Of a DNA stretch of 64,000 nucleotides, positions 44,226-53,307 are shown piece after piece. The first letter of the stretch is position 1; each line of letters opens with the position of its first letter. The notes under the pieces are model-generated. The model searched no databases. It saw nothing but the letters and a program-made list of their open reading frames with translations, and was not told the origin of the DNA. A program made the position numbers and the translations under genes. Origin of the DNA: Micromonospora rhizosphaerae (GTDB lineage Bacteria > Actinomycetota > Actinomycetes > Mycobacteriales > Micromonosporaceae); contig NZ_FMHV01000002.1 in the NCBI RefSeq assembly GCF_900091465.1, forward strand, positions 744,001 to 808,000, in the 5' to 3' direction.

Positions 44226-45446
44226 TCAGAGCTGTACGGGTCGCAGCGGCTCGCGGACCAGCGGGCAGGACATGCAGCGCGGTCCGCCCCGGCCGGAGCC
44301 CAGCTCGGAACCGGCGATCGGGATCACCTCGATCCCGGCCCGTTCCAGCTGGGCGTTGGTCTCCACGTTGCGCTCGTAGCCGACGCAGAGCCGCGGGGCG
44401 ACGGCCAGGGTGTTGTTGCCGTCGTCCCACTGCTCCCGCTCGGCGGTCACCGGGTCGAGGCCGGTGTCGATCACCCGTAGCCGGTCCAGGTCCATCGCGT
44501 CGGCGGCGGCCCGCAGGAACGGCGCCGGCCCGTCCACCCGCAGTTCGTCCCCGTCCGCCCCGGCGATGACGGTGTACGCGGACAGCGTGCTGGCGACGTT
44601 CGGATACATCAGCACGGCGTCGACGTCGACCATCGTGCAGACGGTGTCCAGGTGCATGGTGGCCCGCTCCTGAGCGATCGGCACCACCAGGATGGTGTGC
44701 GCCAGACCGGCGGCGAAGACCTGCCGGGCGAGCCGTTCCGCCCCGGCCGGGGTGGTCCGCTCGCCCACCCCGACGGCGAGCACGCCCGGGGCGAGCAGCA
44801 GCACGTCGCCGCCCTCCAGATGCTCCATCTCCGAGTGGTAGAGGAAGTCGGTGCCGACGAAGCGCGGGTGGTACCGGTAGATCGCGTCGGTCAGCGACGT
44901 CTCCCGGCGCCGGGCCGGCATGGCCAGGCTGGTCACCCCGACCCGGTCCCCGATCCAGACCGAGGAGTCGCGGGTGAAGAGCAGGTTGGGCAGCGGGTCG
45001 ATGACGAAGTCGTGCCGGTCCATCAGTGTCCAGACCAGACCGCCCGGCCGGTCCGGGCCGATCCGCAGCTCCTCGTGGGCCAGCCCGGCGATGAACACGT
45101 CGGCGAGGGCGGCCGGGTCGAGGTAGGCGAGGTGGTCGGCGATCCGGCGGCGGAGGGTGTCGCCGAGCCGCGGTGACCGCAGCACCAGCTCGGTGAGCTC
45201 GGCCCGGGCGTCGGCGACGGCGAGCGTCTCGGCCAGCAGGGTGGCCAGGTAGACCACCTCGACGCCGCGGGCCCGCAGGGCGGCGGCGAAGGCGTCGTGC
45301 TCCTCCTGCGCCCGCCCCACCCACGGGATGGCGTCGAAGAGCAAGGAGTCGTTGTTGCGTGGGGTGAGCCGGGCGAGTTCCGGCCCGGGGCGGTGCAGCA
45401 GCACGGTGCGGAGCCGAGCGACCTCGCTGTCCACGTAGTGGGTCAC
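44226..45446 (-). CDS. arcA: Arginine deiminase
   Basis: A 406-residue guanidino-modifying enzyme converting arginine to citrulline and ammonia. Catalytic regions: [35 protein letters not shown] (catalytic His) and [12 protein letters not shown] with the nucleophile Cys391. GTG 45446 gives the usual family start ([20 protein letters not shown]); an ATG at 45512 would add 22 residues and overlap the palindromic operator. No arcB or arcC is adjacent, so the role may be arginine homeostasis rather than fermentation. Confidence 0.9.
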   Translation of the reverse strand: MTHYVDSEVARLRTVLLHRPGPELARLTPRNNDSLLFDAIPWVGRAQEEHDAFAAALRARGVEVVYLATLLAETLAVADARAELTELVLRSPRLGDTLRRRIADHLAYLDPAALADVFIAGLAHEELRIGPDRPGGLVWTLMDRHDFVIDPLPNLLFTRDSSVWIGDRVGVTSLAMPARRRETSLTDAIYRYHPRFVGTDFLYHSEMEHLEGGDVLLLAPGVLAVGVGERTTPAGAERLARQVFAAGLAHTILVVPIAQERATMHLDTVCTMVDVDAVLMYPNVASTLSAYTVIAGADGDELRVDGPAPFLRAAADAMDLDRLRVIDTGLDPVTAEREQWDDGNNTLAVAPRLCVGYERNVETNAQLERAGIEVIPIAGSELGSGRGGPRCMSCPLVREPLRPVQL

Positions 45447-45493
45447 CTTCGCAGCGTAGGGCAGCCTTCCGTACGATCCGGGAAAAGAAGAGT

Positions 45494-45514
45494 GGATGAA
45501 TATGGCATTCATCC
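45494..45514. promoter_or_regulatory. ARG-box-like palindrome upstream of arginine deiminase
   Basis: GGATGAAT-ATGGC-ATTCATCC is a perfect 8-bp inverted repeat with a 5-base spacer, 48 bases upstream of the arcA start. Its core TGAAT(n)ATTCA matches the ArgR half-sites, with a spacer one base longer than the E. coli ARG box. Confidence 0.55.
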
Positions 45515-45609
45515 GGACTCATTCCGACGCTCCGACTTGCCCAACCCCCGGGTCCGCAACGTAGGGTAGTGCAGACATAACTTCGAGAGACCTTTTGCCG
45601 GAGGTCGCG

Positions 45610-46347
45610 ATGACTGTCTACCCCGCTCGTGGAGCCGCACCCACCCGGGCACTGCCGCACGTCGCGGTGCCGCACCCCCGGGTCGAGTCGACCCCGGTGC
45701 TCGAGCCGGCCCGACCTACTCCGCTGGAGTGGGCCCGTCGCCGTCGGGCCGAGCGGGGCGCCCGCCGGCTCGAGGCGGCCGGGGCCCGCGCCCTCGGCCA
45801 GCTCGACCACCTCGGTCCGGCCTGGCACGTCATCGAGTGGCCCCGGACTGACGTCTCGGACGTCCTGCTGGACCACGGCCAGGACGAACGCGCCGGCTTC
45901 CTCGCCATCGGACCGAGCGGCCTCTTCGCGGTCACCATCGCCGACCACGGCCGGGCCCGGGTGCTCGTCGCCGGCGACGTCGTGCAGATCAACGGCAAGC
46001 GTCCGCCCTATGTGGCCGACGCCCGCCGGGACGCGAAGCGGGCGGGCAAGGCGCTTTCCGACGCGGTCGGGCTCCCGATCCCGGTGGCCCCGGTGCTGAC
46101 CTTCGTCGGCTCCGGGGACATCAGCGTCTACGGCCTGCCGAAGGACTGCCTCATGGCCACCCACCGGGAGCTCGACCGCCTGCTCGTGGCGGGGGGCAAC
46201 CGGATCAGCCCGGCCACCGCCGAGAAGCTGTCCCGGGTCGCGCAGCACCCGAGCACCTGGCTCAACGGCACGTACCGTCCAGCGGCCGACTACCGGTGGT
46301 ACGACGAGGGCCGAACGGCCGCTGACAAGCGGACCGCCCGCCGGTAA
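45610..46347 (+). CDS. NERD-like domain protein with degenerate active site
   Basis: A 245-residue protein. The middle part follows the NERD (nuclease-related) pattern: FLAIGPSGLFAVTIADHG, then VQINGKRPPYVADARRDAKRAG and VAPVLTFVGSG. Where nuclease-competent members have a lysine after the second strand (GPxGhfhhexK) this reads TIADHG, so cleavage activity is doubtful. ATG 45610 has CCGGAGG upstream. Divergent from arcA. Confidence 0.65.
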   Translation: MTVYPARGAAPTRALPHVAVPHPRVESTPVLEPARPTPLEWARRRRAERGARRLEAAGARALGQLDHLGPAWHVIEWPRTDVSDVLLDHGQDERAGFLAIGPSGLFAVTIADHGRARVLVAGDVVQINGKRPPYVADARRDAKRAGKALSDAVGLPIPVAPVLTFVGSGDISVYGLPKDCLMATHRELDRLLVAGGNRISPATAEKLSRVAQHPSTWLNGTYRPAADYRWYDEGRTAADKRTARR

Positions 46348-46565
46348 CGTCACCGGCGACGCCACGCGGTCCGGGGATCCCGCCTCGGCAGGCCCGTCGG
46401 TTCGCGCCGTCGCCGGCCGCCCGCCGCACCGGCACCTGTCCCACGGCACGACCGGTGCGCCGGGCTCTCGAACCGGCGTCGGCGGCCGGTGGATCCAACG
46501 CGGTCGAGCGGTCGCTCCGATGACCGGCTAGCGTGGACAGACCGTCGGTGTACATAGGAGGCGCG

Positions 46566-47024
46566 GTGGCCCACGTCGAGCTTTCCCTCTCGGAAGTGTT
46601 CGTGCCCGGGCCGCAACCACCGGCGGAGCAGGAGTCCGACAACTTCGGGCAGTGGTCGACCGCCGTCTCGCACGCCGCCGAGCCCTGCCTGCTGATCGAC
46701 GCCGAGACCAACGTGGTGGCCATCTCGTCGTCCGGGTGCGAGTTGCTCTGCCTCGGCGCGCCTGAGGACGTGGTCGGGCGGCCGCTGATGGAGGGCGGGC
46801 TGCGCCTGGTCGACTTCACGGCCAACCAGAGCGAGTTGACCGAGCAGGAGACCGACAAGATCCCGCCGCTGCTCGCCCTGCACTCCGAGCGGCTCGCCCG
46901 CGGGCTGCTCCGGGTCCAGGGGCCCGGCAGCGAGGGGCTGGGCACGACGGTTGACGCGATCTCCACGCCGGTGCTCACCGACGGCTCGGTCGCCGGCTCG
47001 CTCACGTTCTTCTCCGCGGTCTGA
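46566..47024 (+). CDS. PAS-like domain protein
   Basis: A 153-residue soluble protein. Residues about 25-140 have a PAS-like layout: FGQWSTAVSHAAEPCLLID, VVAISSSGCELL and VVGRPLMEG. No output domain is attached, so it may dimerise with or regulate another protein. GTG 46566 follows AGGAGGC closely. The function and ligand are unknown. Confidence 0.65.
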   Translation: MAHVELSLSEVFVPGPQPPAEQESDNFGQWSTAVSHAAEPCLLIDAETNVVAISSSGCELLCLGAPEDVVGRPLMEGGLRLVDFTANQSELTEQETDKIPPLLALHSERLARGLLRVQGPGSEGLGTTVDAISTPVLTDGSVAGSLTFFSAV

Positions 47025-47224
47025 CCTGCGGCGGGTGGCGTTCGCCGCAGGCCGATCCGCGGGAGACCCTCGCCGAGGCGGTGCGGCGACCGACCGGCGA
47101 CGACCGCGCTGACGCGAGCGGGCCACCGCGCCCACGGGGCACCTTCACCCCGCCCGGCGATCCTCCTACGATGGGTTCGGCCACCCCGGCCGCAACGATG
47201 TTCGCCGATGCAAGGATCGGACCC

Positions 47225-47752
47225 GTGCCGCCCACCGCACCGCGCCCCGCCGCCCTCCGGCGGCTGACCGTTCCGGTCGCGCTGCTCGCCGTGCTGCCCC
47301 TGGCCGGCTGCGGCACCCCGCCCGAGCTGCGGCAACCGGCCCAGGGCGCCGCCGCGCCGACCGCCACCGGTGCACCCACGCCGTCGGCGCCGACCGCCGC
47401 GCCCACCACCCCGGCCGCCCGCACGGTCACCCCCACCGCCTCCGACCTGGTCGCCGTCCCGTGCCGGTCCGGCCCGTCCGGCGACCGGGTGGTGTCGCTG
47501 CTGCGCGGCTCCGCCCGGGTGCTCCCCCGGGACGTACGGGTCCGGGTCCGGATCGGGCCGCTCTGCGCCGGCGACTGGCAGTACACCGTCCTCGCGGTGA
47601 CCGGGCACGAGGAGCTCCAGGCGGTCACCCGGGGCCGGCCGACCGCCCTGGAGCTGGTCACCGCCGGCACCGACGTGTGCGGGGTGGAGGTGCGGGCCCT
47701 CGCGCCGCCCGGCATCCGGACCTTGGCCTGCGACGGCGCCCCAGGTGCGTAG
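47225..47752 (+). CDS. Putative lipoprotein
   Basis: A 175-residue exported protein. The signal peptide ends in a lipobox (AVLPLAGC), followed by an Ala/Pro/Thr-rich linker and a compact domain with four cysteines (VAVPCRSG, GPLCAGDW, VCGVEV, TLACDG) likely to form two disulfides. The GTG at 47225 gives a standard signal length; ATGs at 47171 and 47201 are in frame upstream. No family is recognised. Confidence 0.7.
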   Translation: MPPTAPRPAALRRLTVPVALLAVLPLAGCGTPPELRQPAQGAAAPTATGAPTPSAPTAAPTTPAARTVTPTASDLVAVPCRSGPSGDRVVSLLRGSARVLPRDVRVRVRIGPLCAGDWQYTVLAVTGHEELQAVTRGRPTALELVTAGTDVCGVEVRALAPPGIRTLACDGAPGA

Positions 47753-47762
47753 GCTGGTCGCC

Positions 47763-48719
47763 ATGCCGGGAACACCGCCGACCCGCTTCGTCTACCTCGG
47801 GCCCGAGGGCACCTTCGCCGAGCAGGCGCTGCGCACCATCCCCGCCGCCGAGCGGGGCAGCCGTACGCCGGCCCGCAGCGTCGGTGAGGCGCTGGACAGC
47901 GTACGGGCCGGGGACGCGGATGCGGCGCTGGTGCCGCTGGAGAACTCCATCGGCGGCGCGGTCGGGGTGACCCTCGACGAACTGGCCGAGGGCCAGCCGC
48001 TGGTGATCACCCGCGAGGTGATCCTGCCGGTGGACTTCGTGCTGGCCGCCCGGCCGGGGACGGCGCTCGCCTCCGTCCGCAGCGTGGCGGCCCATCCGCA
48101 GGCGTCCACCCAGTGCCGGGGCTGGCTCCGCGACCACCTGCCCGACGCCACCGTGATCGACGTGCTCTCCAACGGCGCCGCCGCGGCGGGCGCGGCCGCC
48201 GGCGAGTACGACGCGGCGATCTGCGCCCCGATCGGGGCGGCCCGGCACCGGCTGACGGTGCTCGCCGACAAGATCGCTGACCATCCGGACGCGGTGACCC
48301 GGTTCGTGCTGGTGTCCCGCCCGGGCCCGCCGCCGCCCCCGACCGGGGACGATGTCACCTCGCTGGCGGTCTACATCGCCCACGATCGGGTGGGCGCCCT
48401 GCTCTCCGTGCTGATGGAGCTGGCCGTCCGGGGGGTCAACCTGACCCGGATCGAGTCCCGGCCGACCGGTGAGGCGCTCGGCCGGTACGTCTTCTTCCTC
48501 GACTGCACCGGCCACGTCGCCGACGTCCGGCTCGGCGAGGCGTTGCAGGGGCTGCGCCGGGTCTGTGCCGACGTGCGCTTCCTCGGGTCGTACCCTCGGC
48601 ACCGCTGGAGCCCGGCGGCGGCCGAACGGCCGGTCCCCGCTCCGGCGGGCCTCTCCGACGTCGACTACGCCGACGCCGCCGCCTGGCTGGCCCGCCTGCG
48701 CGCCGGCGAGCTGAGCTGA
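47763..48719 (+). CDS. pheA: Prephenate dehydratase
   Basis: A 318-residue phenylalanine-biosynthesis enzyme converting prephenate to phenylpyruvate. The PDT domain opens VYLGPEGTFAEQAL, contains VPLENSIGGAV and the catalytic DAVTRFVLV (TRF motif), then the regulatory ACT domain (TSLAVYIAHDRVGALLSVL, NLTRIESRPTGE) that senses phenylalanine. Start ATG 47763. The 3' end is part of a tandem duplication followed by a strong terminator. Confidence 0.95.
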   Translation: MPGTPPTRFVYLGPEGTFAEQALRTIPAAERGSRTPARSVGEALDSVRAGDADAALVPLENSIGGAVGVTLDELAEGQPLVITREVILPVDFVLAARPGTALASVRSVAAHPQASTQCRGWLRDHLPDATVIDVLSNGAAAAGAAAGEYDAAICAPIGAARHRLTVLADKIADHPDAVTRFVLVSRPGPPPPPTGDDVTSLAVYIAHDRVGALLSVLMELAVRGVNLTRIESRPTGEALGRYVFFLDCTGHVADVRLGEALQGLRRVCADVRFLGSYPRHRWSPAAAERPVPAPAGLSDVDYADAAAWLARLRAGELS

Positions 48720-48763
48720 CGCCTGGCCGGCCCGGCCGCCGCCCGCCGGCGAGCTGAGCTGAC
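48681..48763. repeat. 40/43-bp imperfect tandem duplication at the pheA 3' end
   Basis: Bases 48681-48720, which include the last codons and stop, are repeated imperfectly at 48721-48763. The last 20 bases (CCGGCGAGCTGAGCTGAC region) are identical. The second copy is non-coding. Confidence 0.7.
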
Positions 48764-48800
48764 GGTCCGCGGGACGCCCTCGGCGGGCGTCCCGCGGACC
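48764..48800. terminator. Bidirectional hairpin between pheA and the AIM24 gene
   Basis: A perfect 16-bp stem (48764-48779 with 48785-48800) and a 5-base loop. It separates two converging genes. There is no T run on either side. Confidence 0.75.
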
Positions 48801-48806
48801 GGATGA

Positions 48807-49529
48807 TCAGCTCAGCAGCCCGCCGAGCAGACCGCCCTGCTGCTGCTGGACACCGCTGCCCTGCACCGGGGGCTCCTCGGAGGGCTGCACCACCACGAAG
48901 CCCTGACCGGCGAAGCTCATCGTGAAGGCCTCACCGGTGCTGCGGCCGAGCAGCGTGCCCAGGCCGAGCTGCTCCGCGCGGTGGTAGCCGGTCTGCAGGC
49001 TGGCCGACCAGCAGACCGCGGCCTGCGGGTCGACGTAGGTGGGCTGGTCGACGTTGAGCACCACCGGGGTGCCCTTGGTGGTGATCGCGATCCGACCCTG
49101 GCCGGTGAAGACGCAGTTGAACAGGCCGGACGAGGAAGCCATCCCCATGCCGCTGACCATCTTGATGTCGTACTGGAGGGTGGAGTCGAAGGCGAGCACG
49201 CTGGAGCCGTTGATGGAGAGGGCGTCGCCCGGCTCCAGGTCGATGATGTGCACGTCCTTGGCCAGCTCGGCCAGGAACACGTCGCCGCGACCCGTCAGCT
49301 TCATCAGCGGTACGCCCTCGCCGGTGAGGCGCTGCTTGATGAACTTGCCGATCCCGCCGGAGCCGAGCGCCTGGAACTGCACCTGCCCCTGGTACGCGAC
49401 CATGGACCCGACCCGGGCCATCGCCTCGCCGTTGAGCTCGATCTTCAGCATCTTGGAGTTCTGCAGCCGCATGCCGGGCTGGGCGGACTCCTTCTCCAGG
49501 TTCTCCGCGGAGAACAGCGCGCTGCGCAT
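48807..49529 (-). CDS. AIM24 family protein
   Basis: A 240-residue protein of the AIM24/TerD-like beta-trapezoid family: MLKIELNGEAMARVGSMVAY, GQVQFQA, then KLTGRGDVFLAEL and HIIDLEPGDALSINGSSVLAF. The C-terminus is a low-complexity tail with four glutamines and GGLLGGLLS. Function in bacteria is unknown; no catalytic residues are seen. ATG 49529 has AGGAGG at ideal spacing. Confidence 0.85.
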   Translation of the reverse strand: MRSALFSAENLEKESAQPGMRLQNSKMLKIELNGEAMARVGSMVAYQGQVQFQALGSGGIGKFIKQRLTGEGVPLMKLTGRGDVFLAELAKDVHIIDLEPGDALSINGSSVLAFDSTLQYDIKMVSGMGMASSSGLFNCVFTGQGRIAITTKGTPVVLNVDQPTYVDPQAAVCWSASLQTGYHRAEQLGLGTLLGRSTGEAFTMSFAGQGFVVVQPSEEPPVQGSGVQQQQGGLLGGLLS

Positions 49530-49623
49530 GGGTTTCCTCCTGCTCGGGGTGTGCCTGTCCCGGAGGCTAGGTGACCGGCGCAAGCGCCGGCACCGGTCGA
49601 GCGGGGCTGAGCGGTGGGCCCGG

Positions 49624-49983
49624 TCAGCCCCAGCCGAGGGCGTGCAGCCGCTCGTCGTCGATGCCGAAGTGGTGGGCGATCTCGTGCACCACGGTCACCG
49701 CCACCTCGTCGATGACGTCCTCGTCCGTGTCGCAGATGCGCAGGATCGGGTTCCGGTAGATGAGGATGCGGTCCGGGAGGACGCCGGAGTAGTCCCAGCC
49801 CCGCTCGGTGAGCGCATGCCCCTCGTAGATGCCGAGCAGGTCCTCGCCCGGGGGTGGGTCGTCCTCGACCAGGATCACCACGTTGTTCATCAGCCCGAGC
49901 AGCTCCTCGGGCACCTCGTCGAGGGCCTCGCCGACCAGCTCCTCGAAGCGCTCACGGCTCATCTCCACCGGCACGCCGCCCAT
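49624..49983 (-). CDS. Zincin-like metallopeptidase family protein
   Basis: A 119-residue protein of the actinobacterial metallopeptidase family (Zincin_1 type). The HExxH zinc motif is in VTVVHEIAHHFGIDDERL; the N-terminus (EELVGEALDEVPEEL) is the usual helical part. Start ATG 49983 or ATG 49962. The substrate is unknown. It follows osmC on the same strand with a hairpin in between. Confidence 0.85.
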   Translation of the reverse strand: MGGVPVEMSRERFEELVGEALDEVPEELLGLMNNVVILVEDDPPPGEDLLGIYEGHALTERGWDYSGVLPDRILIYRNPILRICDTDEDVIDEVAVTVVHEIAHHFGIDDERLHALGWG

Positions 49984-50022
49984 TCTCCCCGACGCCCGCC
50001 CACCCCCCAAGATCCGCGCAGA

Positions 50023-50072
50023 TTCCCGGAAAGAGGGCCCATCCGCCGTCCGATGGGGCCTCTTTCCGGGAA
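50023..50072. repeat. Long near-perfect inverted repeat
   Basis: 21-base arms (50023-50043 and 50052-50072) with one mismatch and an 8-base loop. It is flanked by GATCCGCGCAGA on one side and AGCGTCGGCGC on the other. It lies between osmC and the metallopeptidase gene on the minus strand and could end transcription or be a dispersed palindromic element. Confidence 0.65.
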
Positions 50073-50123
50073 AGCGTCGGCGCGGCCCGGGGGCCTTGGC
50101 TCGGGGCCGGGGGCCGGGTGGGG

Positions 50124-50555
50124 TCAGGAGGCGAGGCGGGCGCTCAGGGTGATCTGCGCGCCCGGGGAGAGCAGCCGCGAGATCGGGCAGTTCTCCTTGG
50201 CGATCTCGGCCAGCTTGGTGAACTGGGCCTCGTCCAGGCCCGGCACCTGGCCGACGGTCTCCAGGTCGATTCGGGTCACGGTCGGTCCCGCGTCGGTCTT
50301 GTCGAAGTGCACCTTCGCGGTGGTCTCCACCGAGGCGTCGGTCGCACCGGCGTCGGCGAGCTGCTTGGAGAGGGCCATCGAGAAGCAACCGGCGTGCGCG
50401 GCGCCGACGAGCTCCTCCGGGTTCGTCCCCTCGCCCTCCTCGAAGCGCGACTTGTAGGAGTAGTTCCCCTGCAGGCCGCCCTTGCCGGTGCGCATGGTCC
50501 CGGAACCCTCGGTGAGGTTGCCCTGCCAACGTGCGGAAGCGGTACGGATAGGCAT
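50124..50555 (-). CDS. OsmC-family peroxiredoxin
   Basis: A 143-residue OsmC/Ohr-fold peroxidase that reduces organic or fatty-acid hydroperoxides. The two redox cysteines are in AAHAGCFSMAL and KENCPISRLL. The protein begins MPIRTASARWQG, close to E. coli-type OsmC. Oxidative or osmotic stress role inferred from the family. Confidence 0.9.
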   Translation of the reverse strand: MPIRTASARWQGNLTEGSGTMRTGKGGLQGNYSYKSRFEEGEGTNPEELVGAAHAGCFSMALSKQLADAGATDASVETTAKVHFDKTDAGPTVTRIDLETVGQVPGLDEAQFTKLAEIAKENCPISRLLSPGAQITLSARLAS

Positions 50556-50717
50556 GCTCCCGACGCTAGTCGAAACCGGGCGGGGCCGCACCGAGCGGCG
50601 CGGAACGGGCGGGTGTCGGGGCCGGTCGGCCGGGCCGCGCCGGACTTGCGGTAGCTGTCGCCGCCTGCCGCCTGTGTCATGATTCGGCTCAGGCCCGCGC
50701 ACGCGGAAGGGTGGCCG

Positions 50718-51488
50718 ATGTCCCAGGATCTCCCCATCCCCCGGCAGGACGACCGGTCCGACGGCACGACCGTCGTCGAGTGGGGCGACGCCGAACCGCC
50801 GTCCCCCGGCCGCGTCGGGCGTTCCCTGGCCGGCCTGGGCCGGGACCACCGGCTGCCGCTGGTGCTCGCCGGGCTGGGCGCGGTGGCCGCGGTGGCCTCG
50901 CTGCTCGGCGAGTGGCTGGTGATGACGGTGCCGAACGGCGGCCCGGCCGGGAACACGACGATTCGGGTTCCGGGCGGGGTGGCCGACGTGGGCGGCTTCG
51001 GGGTGGTCTACCTGGTGGGCCTGCTCGGCCTGGCCGGCGCGGTGGCGCTCGCGCTGCGCGGTACCGCCGCCGTCCGGCCCAACGCCCGGGTGGCCGGTCT
51101 GGGCCTCGTGGCGGCGATGCTGGCCGTGCTGGCCGCGGCCGCGTTCTCCCTGGACGACTCGGGTCAGCGGGGGCTCTTCTACCCCTCCGAGGACGGGTTC
51201 CAGGTCGACCACGGGCGCGGTCTGGTAGCCGCCTTCCTCGCCACCGTCCTGCTCGCGGCGGCGCTGCACCTGTCCGGCCGGGTCTCGGCGGTGCGGTCGG
51301 GCCGGACCGCGGCCGAGCCGGCGGACGGCACCGAGCCGGAGGACGGCACGGAGCCGGAGGACGGCACGGAGCCGCCGGGCTGGCGCCGCCGTCGGGAGCG
51401 GTCCCGGACCGACGACCTACCCGCCGCGCCGGCCGACCTCACGGTCCAGCCCGCCGCGCCGTTCGCCCACCCCGAGCCACCGGTCTGA
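50718..51488 (+). CDS. Four-helix membrane protein with a repeat tail
   Basis: A 256-residue protein with four hydrophobic segments (about 47-67, 93-113, 121-141 and 174-193) and a cytosolic tail containing GTEPED hexapeptide repeats from an 18-bp minisatellite. The family is not recognised; a GYF-like or transporter role cannot be supported. ATG 50718 has GGAAGG upstream. Confidence 0.65.
   Translation: MSQDLPIPRQDDRSDGTTVVEWGDAEPPSPGRVGRSLAGLGRDHRLPLVLAGLGAVAAVASLLGEWLVMTVPNGGPAGNTTIRVPGGVADVGGFGVVYLVGLLGLAGAVALALRGTAAVRPNARVAGLGLVAAMLAVLAAAAFSLDDSGQRGLFYPSEDGFQVDHGRGLVAAFLATVLLAAALHLSGRVSAVRSGRTAAEPADGTEPEDGTEPEDGTEPPGWRRRRERSRTDDLPAAPADLTVQPAAPFAHPEPPV
51315..51374 (+). repeat. 18-bp minisatellite inside a membrane-protein gene
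   Basis: Three and a third copies of GAGCCGGAGGACGGCACG-type units at 51315-51332, 51333-51350, 51351-51368 and 51369-51374. The second and third full units differ by none of the 18 bases; the first has two changes. The repeat encodes EP(A/E)DGT units. Confidence 0.75.
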
Positions 51489-51671
51489 ACGGCCGGCCGC
51501 GCCGCCCGCGAGTCAACCAGTCACCGGACGGTCGCCGTGGGTTGGTGCCCGATTCGCCGGGAAGCCATGGTTGCGGGCTGATCCGCGAGGTACGGTTGCT
51601 GCCCGCCGTTCGTGGCCGAGGCATCGACGACCAGGACGGCCGGCGCGACGGCGGCGGGCGAAGGAGGAACG

Positions 51672-52493
51672 ATGACCCGCCCGGGGCTGCCCAAGCTGAT
51701 CGCCACCGATCTCGACGGGACGCTCGTCCGCAGCGACGACACCGTCTCCGCGTACACCCATGAGGTGCTGGACCGGGTGCGGGCCGCCGGGATCCCGGTG
51801 GTCGGGGCGACCGGTCGCGGCCCCCGCCTCACCGAGCTGACCCGCAACGACATCCGCGCCGCCGACTTCCTCGTGATGGCCGGGGGCGGCCGGGTGGTCG
51901 ACCAGAGCGACCCGGCCGGCCCGGTGGTGCTGCGCGACGAGCGCCTCCCGGGCGAGGTGCTCGCCCGGCTCCTCGCCGACCTGGAGGCCGCGGTGGGCCC
52001 GCTGACCGTGATGGTCGAGGCGTCCGACGAGCACGACGCCCCGCTCTGGGGCGACTACCACCCGAGCTGGCCCTACCCGGACCGGTTCGAGGCCCGCACC
52101 CGGGCCGAGTGCCTCTCCGGCGACGTGATCAAGGCCTTCGCCCGGACCGCCGACCACCACGTGGACGAGCTGCTGGCCACCGCCCGCCGGATCGTCCCGC
52201 CGGAGGTGGCCACGCTCACCCAGGCCGGGCTCGGCTTCATCGAGATCTGCCCGCCCGGGGTGGACAAGGCCACCGGGCTCAGCGTGGTAGCGCAGACCCT
52301 CGGGGTCGATCCCGCGGAGGTGCTGGTCTTCGGCGACATGCCCAACGACCTGCCGATGTTCGACTGGGCCGGCTGGGCGCGGGTGGCGGTCTCCAACGCC
52401 CACCCGGAGGTGCGCGCCGCGGCCGACGAGGTGACCCTGCGCAACGACGACGACGGCGTCGCCGTCTACCTGGACCGGCTACTCTCCCGGTGA
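51672..52493 (+). CDS. HAD-superfamily Cof-type hydrolase (first of two)
   Basis: A 273-residue C2-cap HAD phosphatase: LIATDLDGTLVRSD with the nucleophile Asp and general acid Asp, VVGATGRGP (motif II) and VLVFGDMPNDLPMF (motif IV). Likely a sugar-phosphate or nucleotide phosphatase. AAGGAGG precedes ATG 51672. Shares one base with the next gene (TGATG). Confidence 0.9.
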   Translation: MTRPGLPKLIATDLDGTLVRSDDTVSAYTHEVLDRVRAAGIPVVGATGRGPRLTELTRNDIRAADFLVMAGGGRVVDQSDPAGPVVLRDERLPGEVLARLLADLEAAVGPLTVMVEASDEHDAPLWGDYHPSWPYPDRFEARTRAECLSGDVIKAFARTADHHVDELLATARRIVPPEVATLTQAGLGFIEICPPGVDKATGLSVVAQTLGVDPAEVLVFGDMPNDLPMFDWAGWARVAVSNAHPEVRAAADEVTLRNDDDGVAVYLDRLLSR

Positions 52494-53305
52494 TGGGAGA
52501 GACACCTCGGCTGGTCGCGAGCGACATCGACGGCACCCTGCTCCGGGACGACCGGACGCTGAGCCCGCACACCGCGGCGGTGCTGGCCCGGATCGCCGCG
52601 GCGGGCACGCCGGTCGTGCTGGTCACCGGCCGTCCCATCCGCTGGCTCCAGCTCGTGTACGACCAGCTCGCCGAGCCGCTCCCGGCGATCTGCGCCAACG
52701 GCGCGGTGGTGTACGACCCGGTGGCCGACGAGGTGCTGCGGGCCGACCCGCTGGCCCCGGAGCTGCTGGCGGAGGTGGCCCGGCGGCTGCGGGCCGCGGT
52801 GCCCGGGGTGAGCTTCGCGGTGGAGATCGTGGACAGCCGGCAGATGCGGCACGAGGCGGACTACCCGCTGCGCTGGGACGCCGACACCGACGCCATCCGG
52901 GCGGTCGAGTCGCCCGAGGAGCTGCTCTCCGCGCCGGCGGTCAAGCTGCTGGCCCGGGCCGGCGAGCAGGACCCGGACGTGTTCGTGCGGGTGGTGGCCG
53001 GGGCGCTGCAGGGGCTGGCCGAGGCGACCCACTCGTCGTACACCGGGCTGGTGGAGATCTCCGCCGCCGGGGTGACCAAGGCGGCCGGCCTGGCCTGGTA
53101 CTGCGCCCGGCTCGGCATCGACGAGCGGGACGTGCTGGCCTTCGGCGACATGCCCAACGACCTGCCGATGCTGACCTGGGCCGGCCGGGCGGTGGCGGTC
53201 GCCAACGCGCACCCCGCCGTCCTGGAGATCGCCGACGAGGTGACTGCGGCGAACTCCGAGGACGGCGTGGCGGCGTACCTGGAGAAGGTCTTCGGGGTGG
53301 GCTGA
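52493..53305 (+). CDS. HAD-superfamily Cof-type hydrolase (second of two)
   Basis: A 270-residue paralogue of the preceding protein: LVASDIDGTLLRDD, VVLVTGRPI and VLAFGDMPNDLPML. It is translationally coupled to the first copy. Tandem pairs like this usually have different substrates; none can be assigned here. It converges on bpa. Confidence 0.9.
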   Translation: MGETPRLVASDIDGTLLRDDRTLSPHTAAVLARIAAAGTPVVLVTGRPIRWLQLVYDQLAEPLPAICANGAVVYDPVADEVLRADPLAPELLAEVARRLRAAVPGVSFAVEIVDSRQMRHEADYPLRWDADTDAIRAVESPEELLSAPAVKLLARAGEQDPDVFVRVVAGALQGLAEATHSSYTGLVEISAAGVTKAAGLAWYCARLGIDERDVLAFGDMPNDLPMLTWAGRAVAVANAHPAVLEIADEVTAANSEDGVAAYLEKVFGVG

Positions 53306-53307
53306 GG

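Noticed and set aside
43303..46449. Very long minus-strand reading frame opposite DUF5926, arcA and NERD-like genes
   Set aside because: Low-complexity Arg/Gly/Pro composition and full overlap with genes having clear family motifs; a GC-rich shadow frame.
51315..51374. 18-bp repeats as CRISPR or regulatory iterons
   Set aside because: In-frame coding minisatellite without spacers.
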